A DNA stretch of 64,000 bases, taken from positions 1,984,001-2,048,000 of the forward strand of contig NZ_JAIOAO010000001.1 in assembly GCF_021190955.1 (NCBI RefSeq), given 5' to 3'. The notes beneath the pieces were generated by a model. That model was not told the DNA's origin. It searched no databases and worked only from the letters and a program-made list of their open reading frames with translations. Below, one piece after another: positions 35,827-44,038 of the stretch. Every line of letters begins with the position of its first letter. Positions within the stretch are counted from its first letter, which is position 1. This DNA is from Parachryseolinea silvisoli (GTDB taxonomy: Bacteria > Bacteroidota > Bacteroidia > Cytophagales > Cyclobacteriaceae). The position numbers were made by a program, and so were the translations under genes.

Positions 35827-36981
35827 TTATTTTACAGTGATCGTTTTCTCGTTTACTTCAAAGGCTACGGCGCCCGTTGCCTGCATAAGCTTCAGCACTT
35901 CGGCGGCCGATTGGTATTTATCGACGTGCGCCGTAAACCGGCTGATTTTTTGCCGGCTGCTGGCGTAGTGAATTTGGACGTCGTACCACCGGCCCATTTT
36001 GGCCAGGATGTTCGCCAGGGGCTCATCTTCGAAAATGAAGAGGCCGTCTTTCCAGCTGGTATAGATCTCTGTATCTACTTCGTGCAGCGACAGCTCGCCC
36101 GACGCCACGTCCAGCACCGACTGAATGCCCGGTGTTATCTGCAGGGATTTACCCGAAGGAAGGCTCACGGCAACCTTGCCTTCCACCAGCGTGGTACGCA
36201 CCTGCGCTTCATCGGGGTAGGCGGAGACATTAAACGATGTGCCCAATACGGCAATGGTTTGCGCGGGCGTTACGACCTCGAAAGGGCGCTCTTTGTTTTT
36301 GGCTACTTCAAAGTATGCTTCGCCGGTAAGCTCTACGCGCCGCACGTCGCCGATAAACTGGGTGGGGTAGCGAATGGTGCTTTCGGCATTGAGCCACACG
36401 CGTGTGCCATCTGCCAGGGTAAGCTGGAACTCGCCGCCACGCGGTATGATGAGCGTATTGATTTGCTCGACAGCGGCGGCAGCGTGATGAAAGTATGTCA
36501 ACGCCGTGCCGGACGCCGCCGCGTCAACACCGCGGGGGCTAAGATTTACGGCGCTGTCGCCCAACGCGATGGACTGACCACCGGCGATCACCAGCGTGGC
36601 TTTGGCGCGGCCGGGCAACAAGGTCACCTCGGCAGTTTGTACCGGCGTGCGGGTATAATAATTCCAGAGCAGGGCGGCGGTGGCGGCCAGGAGGAATACC
36701 GCAGCGGCGCGATACAGGATTCTAAGTATACCTGATTTCTCCGGGTACAGCGGACGAACGGGTGTTACGTCCAGGGTTGATTTGAGTCGTTGCCAGGCCA
36801 GGTCGCGCTGATCGTCGGAAATTTTGACAGGCTTTTTCTGGAATGTTTCCAGCTTGTCCATCAACTCCTGATTCTGCTCGTCGGCTTCCAGCCAATGGTC
36901 CAGCGTTTGTTTTTCACGGGCATCCAACGTACCGGAAAATCTTTTCCAAAGCAGGAGAAAATTGATCTTGGGTTTATTCAC
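35827..36981 (-). CDS. FecR family anti-sigma factor (locus B)
   Basis: 384 residues from a GTG start. The cytoplasmic anti-sigma part (LWKRFSGTLDAREKQTLDHWL) is followed by a transmembrane helix near residues 85-110 (ILYRAAAVFLLAATAALLWNYY). The periplasmic FecR core carries IIPRGGEFQLTLADGTRVWLNAESTIRYP and VRRVELTGEAYFEVAKNKERPF. The DUF4974-type C-terminal domain follows (DEPLANILAKMGRWYDVQIH). It holds the ECF sigma factor until the STN-SusC receptor signals. The gene follows the sigma gene by 14 bp. Confidence 0.95.
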   Translation of the reverse strand: MNKPKINFLLLWKRFSGTLDAREKQTLDHWLEADEQNQELMDKLETFQKKPVKISDDQRDLAWQRLKSTLDVTPVRPLYPEKSGILRILYRAAAVFLLAATAALLWNYYTRTPVQTAEVTLLPGRAKATLVIAGGQSIALGDSAVNLSPRGVDAAASGTALTYFHHAAAAVEQINTLIIPRGGEFQLTLADGTRVWLNAESTIRYPTQFIGDVRRVELTGEAYFEVAKNKERPFEVVTPAQTIAVLGTSFNVSAYPDEAQVRTTLVEGKVAVSLPSGKSLQITPGIQSVLDVASGELSLHEVDTEIYTSWKDGLFIFEDEPLANILAKMGRWYDVQIHYASSRQKISRFTAHVDKYQSAAEVLKLMQATGAVAFEVNEKTITVK

Positions 36982-36995
36982 CCCCTAAAAACACG

Positions 36996-37562
36996 TCAGT
37001 CCGCCAAAAGGGTGACAAGCGTTAAAAATATTTTTACGCGCACGTCGCCCAGCGACAGCTTGAGGGTGGCGCGTCCTCTCTTGATATGCGTTTTAACGGT
37101 ATTCTCGGACACGTGGAGTATGGCAGCTGTTTCGGCAATGCTCTTGCCGTGGAAATAGCGTAGCTCGATTGTACGCCTGACTTGCTCAGGCAGTCGGCTG
37201 ATGGATTTCTTGAGCGCATCGAGCAATGCCTCGCCGTCCTCGCCGTCGTCCCAGACGTTGAGCATAGCCTGCACGTAACGAATGTTGTGGGTATCGCGAA
37301 CGTTCTGATGGCGGATTTCATTCAGGCACCGGTTCCTGACAGCGGCATACAGATAAGCCTGAGTCGCAAGGGAAGGATTTTGCCACCGGCCTGACTGCCA
37401 GAGATCCGTGAAAATCGTTTGTACGATGTCTTCCGCCGCGGATGTGTTCAGTACAAAGGAGTCGGCGAAAAGAACAAGGCGCTGGTAGTGCGCATCAAAT
37501 ATAGCTTTAAAGGCTTCTTCACCCCGACGATTTTCATCACATGTAGTGCCCGTAACGTCCAT
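36996..37562 (-). CDS. ECF sigma-70 factor (locus B)
   Basis: 188 residues. The region 2 helix is FKAIFDAHYQRLVLFADSF and SAAEDIVQTIFTDLWQSG; region 4 is ISRLPEQVRRTIELRYFHGK with the helix-turn-helix SIAETAAILHVSENTVKTHI. It matches the Bacteroidota FecI-like ECF group. Upstream on the minus strand there is a TACATTTT box (37650-37657), and about 65 bp beyond that lies the paired motif at 37707-37729. It should direct transcription of the FecR-SusC-SusD-peptidase-DUF4302 genes downstream. Confidence 0.95.
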   Translation of the reverse strand: MDVTGTTCDENRRGEEAFKAIFDAHYQRLVLFADSFVLNTSAAEDIVQTIFTDLWQSGRWQNPSLATQAYLYAAVRNRCLNEIRHQNVRDTHNIRYVQAMLNVWDDGEDGEALLDALKKSISRLPEQVRRTIELRYFHGKSIAETAAILHVSENTVKTHIKRGRATLKLSLGDVRVKIFLTLVTLLAD

Positions 37563-37706
37563 ACCCGATTGCTGCTTCTTGATTTGTTACGAATAGGAAA
37601 AAAGACTGCTGGCGGTGTTGTCTGGTTAGTCAAGTAACACATTTTTCCGAAAATGTAAAAACAACGTTGATCCCGGCAAATTTGTCGATTAAAATCACGT
37701 ACTTAG

Positions 37707-37730
37707 TAATCGTTTGCATAAAGCGATTAC
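37707..37730. promoter_or_regulatory. Candidate operator, paired TAATCG-N11-CGATTA motif
   Basis: The inverted repeat GTAATCG (37706-37712) / CGATTAC (37724-37730) is exact over 7 bp with an 11-bp gap. Same spacing and core as the motif at 3171-3193. It sits between two divergent ECF sigma genes: 12 bp before the plus-strand ATG at 37742 and about 64 bp upstream of a candidate -7 box for the minus-strand gene. It could repress the first and activate the second. Confidence 0.4.
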
Positions 37731-37741
37731 GGCCTAAACCC

Positions 37742-38365
37742 ATGAACTTATTACCGCTCAAAGAAGAAGGAGTCCCTGCTGCAAGCTTCTTATTCAAGCA
37801 GGGTACAACTATAAGCGAAGGGGAGCAAATTGTGTGGAATGCGTTGCGCGAAGGAAATCGTAAGGCGCTGGATTATATTTTTGAAAAATACGTCAAGCTG
37901 CTGTACGCCTACGGCGGAAAGATCACGAAGGACCAGGGCGTTGTAGAAGATGCCATCCAGGACTTATTCGTTGAGCTCTGGCAAAAGCATGCTGTGCTGA
38001 GTGCCACGGACAACATCAAATTCTACCTGCTCAAATCACTGCGGCGAAGAATTACCCGAAGAATGGCGGTGGATCAACGTAAACTGGGCGACTATGCCCT
38101 GCAAGAGGACTATTTCCACGAAGTAGAATTTTCGATGGAATCCACCATCATTCAGCAGCAGACGTCTATTGCACAACAGGAACAATTAACCCGTGGCATT
38201 GCGAAGCTCAGCGACCGCCAGCGGGAAGCGATTTACCTGAAGTTCTACGAAAAGATGAGCTATGAGCAACTGGCGGAAGTGCTGGACATCAGCCTCACCT
38301 CCACCTACAAACTTATCGGCAAAGCGGTGGATGCCTTGCGTAAATCTGTACGCATCATTTCATAA
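37742..38365 (+). CDS. ECF sigma-70 factor without adjacent anti-sigma gene
   Basis: 207 residues from the ATG at 37742; the open frame reaches back to 37667 through the operator-like sequence, so the later start is preferred. Region 2 is WNALREGNRKALDYIFEKYVK and VVEDAIQDLFVELWQKH; region 4 is IAKLSDRQREAIYLKFYEKM and YEQLAEVLDISLTSTYKLIG. It is divergent from the locus B sigma gene and convergent with locus C. Locus C begins with a FecR gene that has no sigma partner beside it, so this protein is the natural candidate partner at the far end of that locus; that link is inference. Confidence 0.93.
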   Translation: MNLLPLKEEGVPAASFLFKQGTTISEGEQIVWNALREGNRKALDYIFEKYVKLLYAYGGKITKDQGVVEDAIQDLFVELWQKHAVLSATDNIKFYLLKSLRRRITRRMAVDQRKLGDYALQEDYFHEVEFSMESTIIQQQTSIAQQEQLTRGIAKLSDRQREAIYLKFYEKMSYEQLAEVLDISLTSTYKLIGKAVDALRKSVRIIS

Positions 38366-38385
38366 AAGCTTCGAAACCATCCACG

Positions 38386-38417
38386 CCAACACCGACCAGC
38401 ATCCTGGCCAGTGTTGG
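38386..38417. terminator. Hairpin between convergent sigma gene and locus C
   Basis: CCAACAC (38386-38392) pairs with GTGTTGG (38411-38417), enclosing CCAG/CTGG. No strong T-run follows, so it is a weak or factor-assisted terminator. Confidence 0.5.
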
Positions 38418-38449
38418 GTGAATATGGTGTAATTGTAATCCGTTGTGAC

Positions 38450-41446
38450 TTATTGTTTAATAAACTTGAGCGAACGATACGCACCGTGCCAGAAGAAACG
38501 TATGACATAGACACCGGTGTGTAATCGCTCGGTGTCAATCGAGCGGGCATACGAAGTCATTATCTTTTGCCCCATGGCATTGTGCACGTGTATTGTTACG
38601 GGACGATCAATTCCTTTTATATGAAGCGCGCTATGGGCAGGGTTGGGATATACGGAAAGCGCTGCGCCATGCTCCGAACCGACGCCTGTGATGACCTCCT
38701 CTTCCAGCGGGAACAGTTGGGATTGTGGAACAATCTGACGGGCTTGTGAAGGACTCGACCACTCCAGGTGACACTCCGCTCCGCCTCCGTTTTCAAAATA
38801 TTCGACCTTAATCGTGTATTTTTCTTCGGCCTCCAATTCTATATCTCCGGAGTAGGTAACACCCCAATCATCGATCCACTTGTCAATGACCAGCTGATCG
38901 TTAATCCATACCCTGCGACCATTGTCGCTCGTGACGTAGAATGTATACTTTTCCGTAAAGTGTGGTTGAACATACCCTTCCCAGCGAATGGAATACGAAT
39001 CGTTCGAAACACCGTTCATAGGCGAACCCTCGCCCCAGTAGAAGCTAACAATCGGGTCCACGCGTGTACCGACGGGCGTATTAAAATTCACGCCATTGAA
39101 ATAATTTCCCGTCAAGCCCGTTCCATCGCCTTCTACAATACTGGCTTGTCTTGAAAAAAGTTGCGATGTCGGAACAATCTCACGCGGTTGTAAAGCACTT
39201 GACCATTCGAACTTGATATTCGCGCCGCCATTCTCTTCAAAATACTCAATCTTGATACTGTATTTCTCACCCGCGTTCAACGTGATTTCGCCGGAGTACG
39301 TAACATCCCAGTCATTGATCCATTTATCAATCACCAGCTGATCATTAATCCAAAGCCGCCGGCCGTTGTCGCTCGTTATATAGAACGTATAGGTGCCGGT
39401 AAAGTGTGGTTGAATATAGCCTGTCCAGCGAATGGAGTTCTGGTCCTTGTTTACACCGTTCATCGGTGAAGCATCACCCCAGTTAAAGTTAATAACAGGA
39501 TCTACGCGTATGCCGATGGGTGTTTCAAAATTTGTCCCATTAAAGTAGTTGCCCACAAGTCCGTCGCCCGTTCCGGTCAGGCCTCTGAGTTTTAAGGATG
39601 TTATTGTATTGTCCCAGCCGGTTGGAATCAGACAACTTGAATCGGACTTCAAAATGGTCGTATTGCCGGTAAAATTATCACCATCAAACAACTCTACTTC
39701 ATACAGGGAAGAAAGTTTCAACGAAGAAATTGAATTATTCGAAATCCCCTTTTCCAGTAATTGCGCCGCGGTATAATTCCCGACAGGCAACGCCGCTTCA
39801 CTTCCCGCATAGTCGCAGTCGGTGTACACGGTCGCCACGGGATCACCCTGAGGATCGACGGTAAGACCGTTTGATTCGCGCAGCAGTTGAAAAAGGTGAT
39901 CGGGCCGGACGACAATGTAATTTGAATTGAGCGAATTCATGACATTCTTAAAATTACTGGGCTTCACATCGGTCCAGGGTTGTGCCTGAATGATCACGAA
40001 CCTGGGCGTTGTACCGTTCCAGCCAATGGAGGCGGACGCAATGTGATCTTTCATGGCTTGCTCGCCGGTACAATAATTACACGAAAGCGGTTTACCGGGC
40101 AAACTGTCGTTATAGATACTCAGCGGACCGCCGGTATTCTGTGCGGTTACGCCCAGCAAAGAAGGTGCAAAATCAGCATACGTCTCCCCCACGCTTTGAT
40201 CAATTCCCCCGTTGATACCATTCCACACAGTGATGACGCGGAAACCCGCACGTTGATTATATTCTTCCGTTTTAGCCACAAACTGGTTGAGCATACCTTG
40301 ATCAGGCCAGTCGTTGGGATATGTATACCCCCACCCGGAGGGCCCTGAAATAAGATTATCATTTGGCGTAGCGGATTGATGGTAGAAATTCAAGGCGCCA
40401 GGCATGGCATCCACCATGGCGGGCGATAACGTCCACCCTATGGGAACGGCACCCCGATCGGGATTATTCCACAGCTTACGCATGAGATGTTCTACATACT
40501 GCAGGTTGTCGCCATCACTGAGAATGAACGCCACGTAAATTTTATTCTGAAGCCTGGGTTTCGGGGGAATGGGTTTCACCTGGATGGTGCGCGGCATGCC
40601 ACTGTGCACGGTTAAATTGGCACAGAAGTCACTCGCCACGGTGGAAATGCCATAGACGGATGCCCGTTCGATGCCAGGGCCTTCCTCCGGCCACCAACCC
40701 ATATAGCACGAACCCGGCGCCATGGAAGACAAGAAGCTATTCAGCAGCGTACTTTCCTCGGCAATGTTCGGGTCGAGCCACACGACGGCAGCGCCCAGCG
40801 CCGTGGCATACTCCCGCAGAGAGCCTTGATGCACTTCAGGATTTAATCCGATTAATACGCGATGGCCGAGGGTGGGCCAATAGTCGTCCAATAAGGTTTG
40901 ATACACGTCTACCTTACTGGTAAACTGGCCGCGCAGATCCAGCAACACCGGCAAATTATAGGGAGCCGAAGACAATCTTGCTAACAACGCCGGTGAGGCG
41001 ATGATTGCATTCCTGTCTTTTGCCAACATCGTTGCCAGGTTAACGGTATGGATTTGTGCCGGGTCATAGACAATCAGTCCGGATATTTCCGTGCGATACT
41101 TCGTGATCAACTCCCAGGGGTCGGCGTATTCAACCCAGTTTAGTCCCAGGGACTGCAGCCAGGTATGCGGCCCTTCCGCAAAGGCATCGCCATCGTAGAC
41201 AAAGAGGCGGGGTTGCGTCAGGTTTACGATGCCTTTCAACGAAGAAAACAGGTAACGCTCGTCGGCCGGATTATTTTGCAGATAAAATAAATCCTGTGTC
41301 GGGGCGGGTACGGGAAACGAGGGTAACAGTTGATCGGCGGGCCAGGTTAGCTGTGCCTTTACCTGCCCGCCCGGGAGTTGAAGCAACAGCAAGCATACTA
41401 TCAACGTACCCCAACGGAATGAGTTGGTTTTCTTACTCATCATCAT
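38450..41446 (-). CDS. GxGYxYP-domain putative glycoside hydrolase with crystallin-like, 2x PA14 and T9SS domains
   Basis: 998 residues. Signal peptide to about 31. Residues about 40-530 form the GxGYxYP family pair: the N-terminal domain, then the main domain containing the signature GWGYTYP at 371-377. A beta/gamma-crystallin-like unit follows (about 538-622: VYTDCDYAGSE, ELFDGDNFTGN). Two PA14 carbohydrate-binding-like domains follow (about 625-765 and 775-915: GTYTFYITSDNGRRLWINDQ and KYTFYVTSDNGRRVWINDQ). The last 70 residues (LSVYPNPAHSALHIKG, GVYVIRFF) are a type A T9SS sorting domain, so the protein should be secreted and attached to the cell surface. Catalytic activity of GxGYxYP proteins is predicted, not proven. 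It is the last gene of locus C. Confidence 0.88.
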   Translation of the reverse strand: MMMSKKTNSFRWGTLIVCLLLLQLPGGQVKAQLTWPADQLLPSFPVPAPTQDLFYLQNNPADERYLFSSLKGIVNLTQPRLFVYDGDAFAEGPHTWLQSLGLNWVEYADPWELITKYRTEISGLIVYDPAQIHTVNLATMLAKDRNAIIASPALLARLSSAPYNLPVLLDLRGQFTSKVDVYQTLLDDYWPTLGHRVLIGLNPEVHQGSLREYATALGAAVVWLDPNIAEESTLLNSFLSSMAPGSCYMGWWPEEGPGIERASVYGISTVASDFCANLTVHSGMPRTIQVKPIPPKPRLQNKIYVAFILSDGDNLQYVEHLMRKLWNNPDRGAVPIGWTLSPAMVDAMPGALNFYHQSATPNDNLISGPSGWGYTYPNDWPDQGMLNQFVAKTEEYNQRAGFRVITVWNGINGGIDQSVGETYADFAPSLLGVTAQNTGGPLSIYNDSLPGKPLSCNYCTGEQAMKDHIASASIGWNGTTPRFVIIQAQPWTDVKPSNFKNVMNSLNSNYIVVRPDHLFQLLRESNGLTVDPQGDPVATVYTDCDYAGSEAALPVGNYTAAQLLEKGISNNSISSLKLSSLYEVELFDGDNFTGNTTILKSDSSCLIPTGWDNTITSLKLRGLTGTGDGLVGNYFNGTNFETPIGIRVDPVINFNWGDASPMNGVNKDQNSIRWTGYIQPHFTGTYTFYITSDNGRRLWINDQLVIDKWINDWDVTYSGEITLNAGEKYSIKIEYFEENGGANIKFEWSSALQPREIVPTSQLFSRQASIVEGDGTGLTGNYFNGVNFNTPVGTRVDPIVSFYWGEGSPMNGVSNDSYSIRWEGYVQPHFTEKYTFYVTSDNGRRVWINDQLVIDKWIDDWGVTYSGDIELEAEEKYTIKVEYFENGGGAECHLEWSSPSQARQIVPQSQLFPLEEEVITGVGSEHGAALSVYPNPAHSALHIKGIDRPVTIHVHNAMGQKIMTSYARSIDTERLHTGVYVIRFFWHGAYRSLKFIKQ
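38704..39124 (-). repeat. PA14-encoding segment, copy 2
   Basis: Encodes residues about 775-915 of the GxGYxYP protein. It is clearly similar to 39154-39574 and likely arose by tandem duplication within the gene. Confidence 0.6.
39154..39574 (-). repeat. PA14-encoding segment, copy 1
   Basis: Encodes residues about 625-765 of the same protein. Shared landmarks with copy 2 are GNYFNG, SPMNGV, SIRW, TSDNGRR and LVIDKWI. Confidence 0.6.
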
Positions 41447-41447
41447 A

Positions 41448-42149
41448 TTAGAAATCGATTTTTTGAATCTCTGAATAGATTAAATAATCTACTCCTGCCA
41501 ACTTAATTCCAACACGTGCATACACGTACGATTGTGCCGGCGTCAGATCCGGAATTTCCGTAGTCAGGAGAATAGCATTGGGATCTGCAATATCCCCACC
41601 GTTGAGCGACGCTTCCGCAATCTTCATATCCGAGCTTACTAAATTACCTTTGTTGATATACAGCGTCACCCGTTCAACATCTTTTTGGTTAGCGTCCGTG
41701 ATGACTTTCTCCATGCCAAAAGCAGCGTTGACTGTTTTTCCCGAGTTTGTAATGGAAGCATTTTTAACCAGGTAATATGGAATCACATCGATGTCGACTT
41801 TTTTATTACCGCGTATCTCGACCAGGATGGTATCGGAATTGGTCTGATCATTGTGCGGTGCCATAAAGGGAACCGAATTGCGACGAATGAACAGCTTATA
41901 ATCGCCATTAAAAAGCAACGCGGAAAAAGCGCCGTTCTGATTAACATGAACGTCAATTTTGTTTTTCTTCTCCCAGCCGGGCTCCCACAACTCCATGTAC
42001 ACATTGCGTGCGTCCAGGTTCAGGGGGGTGCCCTGATAGACAAGTTGACCCTCTAACTTCGATTCCGGGGCGTCGTAATTATCATACTCACACGACCCCA
42101 GCATTACAATCATGACGGATAGTACTATATATAGTTGTATCGTTTTCAT
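41448..42149 (-). CDS. DUF3823 lipoprotein (locus C)
   Basis: 233 residues, lipobox VMLGSC. LEGQLVYQGTPLNLDARNVYMELWEPGW and NQNGAFSALLFNGDYKLFI match DUF3823, a family usually encoded directly after SusD. The N-terminal half looks like a beta-sandwich of the carboxypeptidase-regulatory type. Probably a surface glycan-binding or structural accessory lipoprotein of the SusCD complex. One bp separates its stop from the start of the GxGYxYP gene, and 5 bp separates it from SusD, so it is tightly coupled to both. Confidence 0.88.
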   Translation of the reverse strand: MKTIQLYIVLSVMIVMLGSCEYDNYDAPESKLEGQLVYQGTPLNLDARNVYMELWEPGWEKKNKIDVHVNQNGAFSALLFNGDYKLFIRRNSVPFMAPHNDQTNSDTILVEIRGNKKVDIDVIPYYLVKNASITNSGKTVNAAFGMEKVITDANQKDVERVTLYINKGNLVSSDMKIAEASLNGGDIADPNAILLTTEIPDLTPAQSYVYARVGIKLAGVDYLIYSEIQKIDF

Positions 42150-42154
42150 AGGCG

Positions 42155-44026
42155 CTACGGATTTTGAACAAGTTTAGGATTACGACTTAAAATGTCACTA
42201 TTGATCTCGGAGTAATAATTCCGCAACCGGAATCGATCTACGCCAATGGCCTTGCCCGGAACAACAACTTTAAAGATCCACTTGCCGTCGTTGGCATTGC
42301 CGGGATCATACACTTTATACGGCCACAAGCCATAGGGCTTTGTGCTGGATTCGTCAGCCTTGCCGGGGTTTGTTGTCAACCCTACGTTTTGGCCATCCCA
42401 AACTTTATGCGCCAGGCGCCAACGCTTCATATCCCACAACTGATGTCCTTCAAAGGCCAACTCTACTTTACGTTCGTGCACAATACGGTCGAAGGTTATT
42501 TCGCCCGGCGCCAAATCGATCGTAAAACCGGCCCGTTGTCTGACCTCGTTCATATACCCAGCGGCCACCTCGGGCTGGCCCAGCTCAAACGCCGCTTCGG
42601 CGGCATTCAGCAATACCTCGGCATACCGATAACGAACCCACCACACGGCACTGCCGATGCCGCGTTGACCTGATCCAATCGATGGATCCAAAAATTTACG
42701 GACGTAGTAGCCTGTTTGTGCGCTTTTCTCCACCTGATCGATCGGTCCGTTTTTACCAACGACCTGTTCCGCCACGCTCCGTCCAGGCAACGTAGCCTGA
42801 CCACCCAACGCCCCGGAGGTGATAATAGAATTATCGGCCAGGATATACCCCGCCCAGATATCGACCACTCGTCCTTTAAACTGTGTGCCGGGCAGCATGA
42901 CGGTCGCCCACAGGCGAGCATCACGATCTTCATAAAGATCGGTGATGTTATCATAGTAGACGTAGTTGCCGGGTGTACCGATCGCCAGCGGAGCAAAGGT
43001 ATTGTCCAGTTTCTCAAAAGACTGCACAAGATTGAGCGTCGGGTTTAACCAACCTGAATCGCCTGGCTCCTCGGTTTGATCGATGGGTTGATTATTGGTG
43101 GTAAAGCCATGCGCTTTGTCTTTCAGCTTAAAATCCTCGACAAAAATCACTTCCGTATTATTGGACTTATCCAGGAAGAGGTTCACAAAATTCTCGCGAA
43201 GATCAGTGTTCTTTTTATAGAGCGAATACCAGCCGGTGCCAATCAACTCTTGCGCCGCCGCCAATGCCTTCTCATAATACCCATTTGCCATGCCGGCGGG
43301 AATTCCCGCTTCACCGCCGGCGGTTGCTTCCGACGGTGTCGTCACGCCATATTTGGCAATCGATGCAGCATATAACGCGGCCCGGGCTTTCATAGCCAAT
43401 ACAAGACCCTTGGTTGCGCGGGAGTATATTCTACCGCCGCCGACAGTCGGATCAACCAATTTATCCTTCACGTCATCCAGCTCGCTGATGACAAAATCAT
43501 ACACATCAGACTCTTTCGCGCGTGGAAATTGCAACGAAGTCGGGTCGCCGGAATAGTCATAGGTGAGCGGCTCTAAAATCAACGGTACACCGCCCATACG
43601 CTTCACTTCTTCAAAATATACTGCGGCACGCAACACACGAGCTTCTGCTAAAAAGGCTTGCCGGTCTTCTTCCGTAAGGGCTGCAGCGCCGGCACAGCGT
43701 TTAATAAAACTATTTAGCGCACGGATATAGCTATAATCCCAATAGCCCCAATCGCCAAAACCCCAGTCATTGTTCTGATGCCGGCCATAATCGCGGGTGG
43801 CAAACGCCTCATCAAAATTGGCAAACTCGCCCCAATTCTCGATGGTTTGATAGTCGGGAAAGCGATTGTATAAATCCCCTAATGCCAGTACCACCAGGTC
43901 ACGATTCTTCCAAACCTCCTCATCGTTCAACAGATCGTTCGGTTGTTTGTTGAGAAATGCCTCGTCATTACACGACCAACTTACCATTACTACTAAAATG
44001 GAAGTCAGTATAAATATTTTTTTCAT
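42155..44026 (-). CDS. RagB/SusD family lipoprotein (locus C)
   Basis: 623 residues, longer than the other two SusD proteins here. Lipobox VSWSC, then NDEAFLNKQPNDLLNDEEVW. TPR-type helices (AEARVLRAAVYFEEVKRMGG) and the C-terminal NEVRQRAGF, ERKVELAFEGHQLWDMKRW are diagnostic. It binds the oligosaccharide presented to SusC at the surface. It lies 12 bp after the SusC gene. Confidence 0.95.
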   Translation of the reverse strand: MKKIFILTSILVVMVSWSCNDEAFLNKQPNDLLNDEEVWKNRDLVVLALGDLYNRFPDYQTIENWGEFANFDEAFATRDYGRHQNNDWGFGDWGYWDYSYIRALNSFIKRCAGAAALTEEDRQAFLAEARVLRAAVYFEEVKRMGGVPLILEPLTYDYSGDPTSLQFPRAKESDVYDFVISELDDVKDKLVDPTVGGGRIYSRATKGLVLAMKARAALYAASIAKYGVTTPSEATAGGEAGIPAGMANGYYEKALAAAQELIGTGWYSLYKKNTDLRENFVNLFLDKSNNTEVIFVEDFKLKDKAHGFTTNNQPIDQTEEPGDSGWLNPTLNLVQSFEKLDNTFAPLAIGTPGNYVYYDNITDLYEDRDARLWATVMLPGTQFKGRVVDIWAGYILADNSIITSGALGGQATLPGRSVAEQVVGKNGPIDQVEKSAQTGYYVRKFLDPSIGSGQRGIGSAVWWVRYRYAEVLLNAAEAAFELGQPEVAAGYMNEVRQRAGFTIDLAPGEITFDRIVHERKVELAFEGHQLWDMKRWRLAHKVWDGQNVGLTTNPGKADESSTKPYGLWPYKVYDPGNANDGKWIFKVVVPGKAIGVDRFRLRNYYSEINSDILSRNPKLVQNP

Positions 44027-44038
44027 AATCAGATGCCG

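Noticed and set aside
38704-39574. Assembly duplication in the GxGYxYP gene
   Set aside because: The two PA14 copies differ at many positions and stay in frame, which fits a natural tandem domain duplication.
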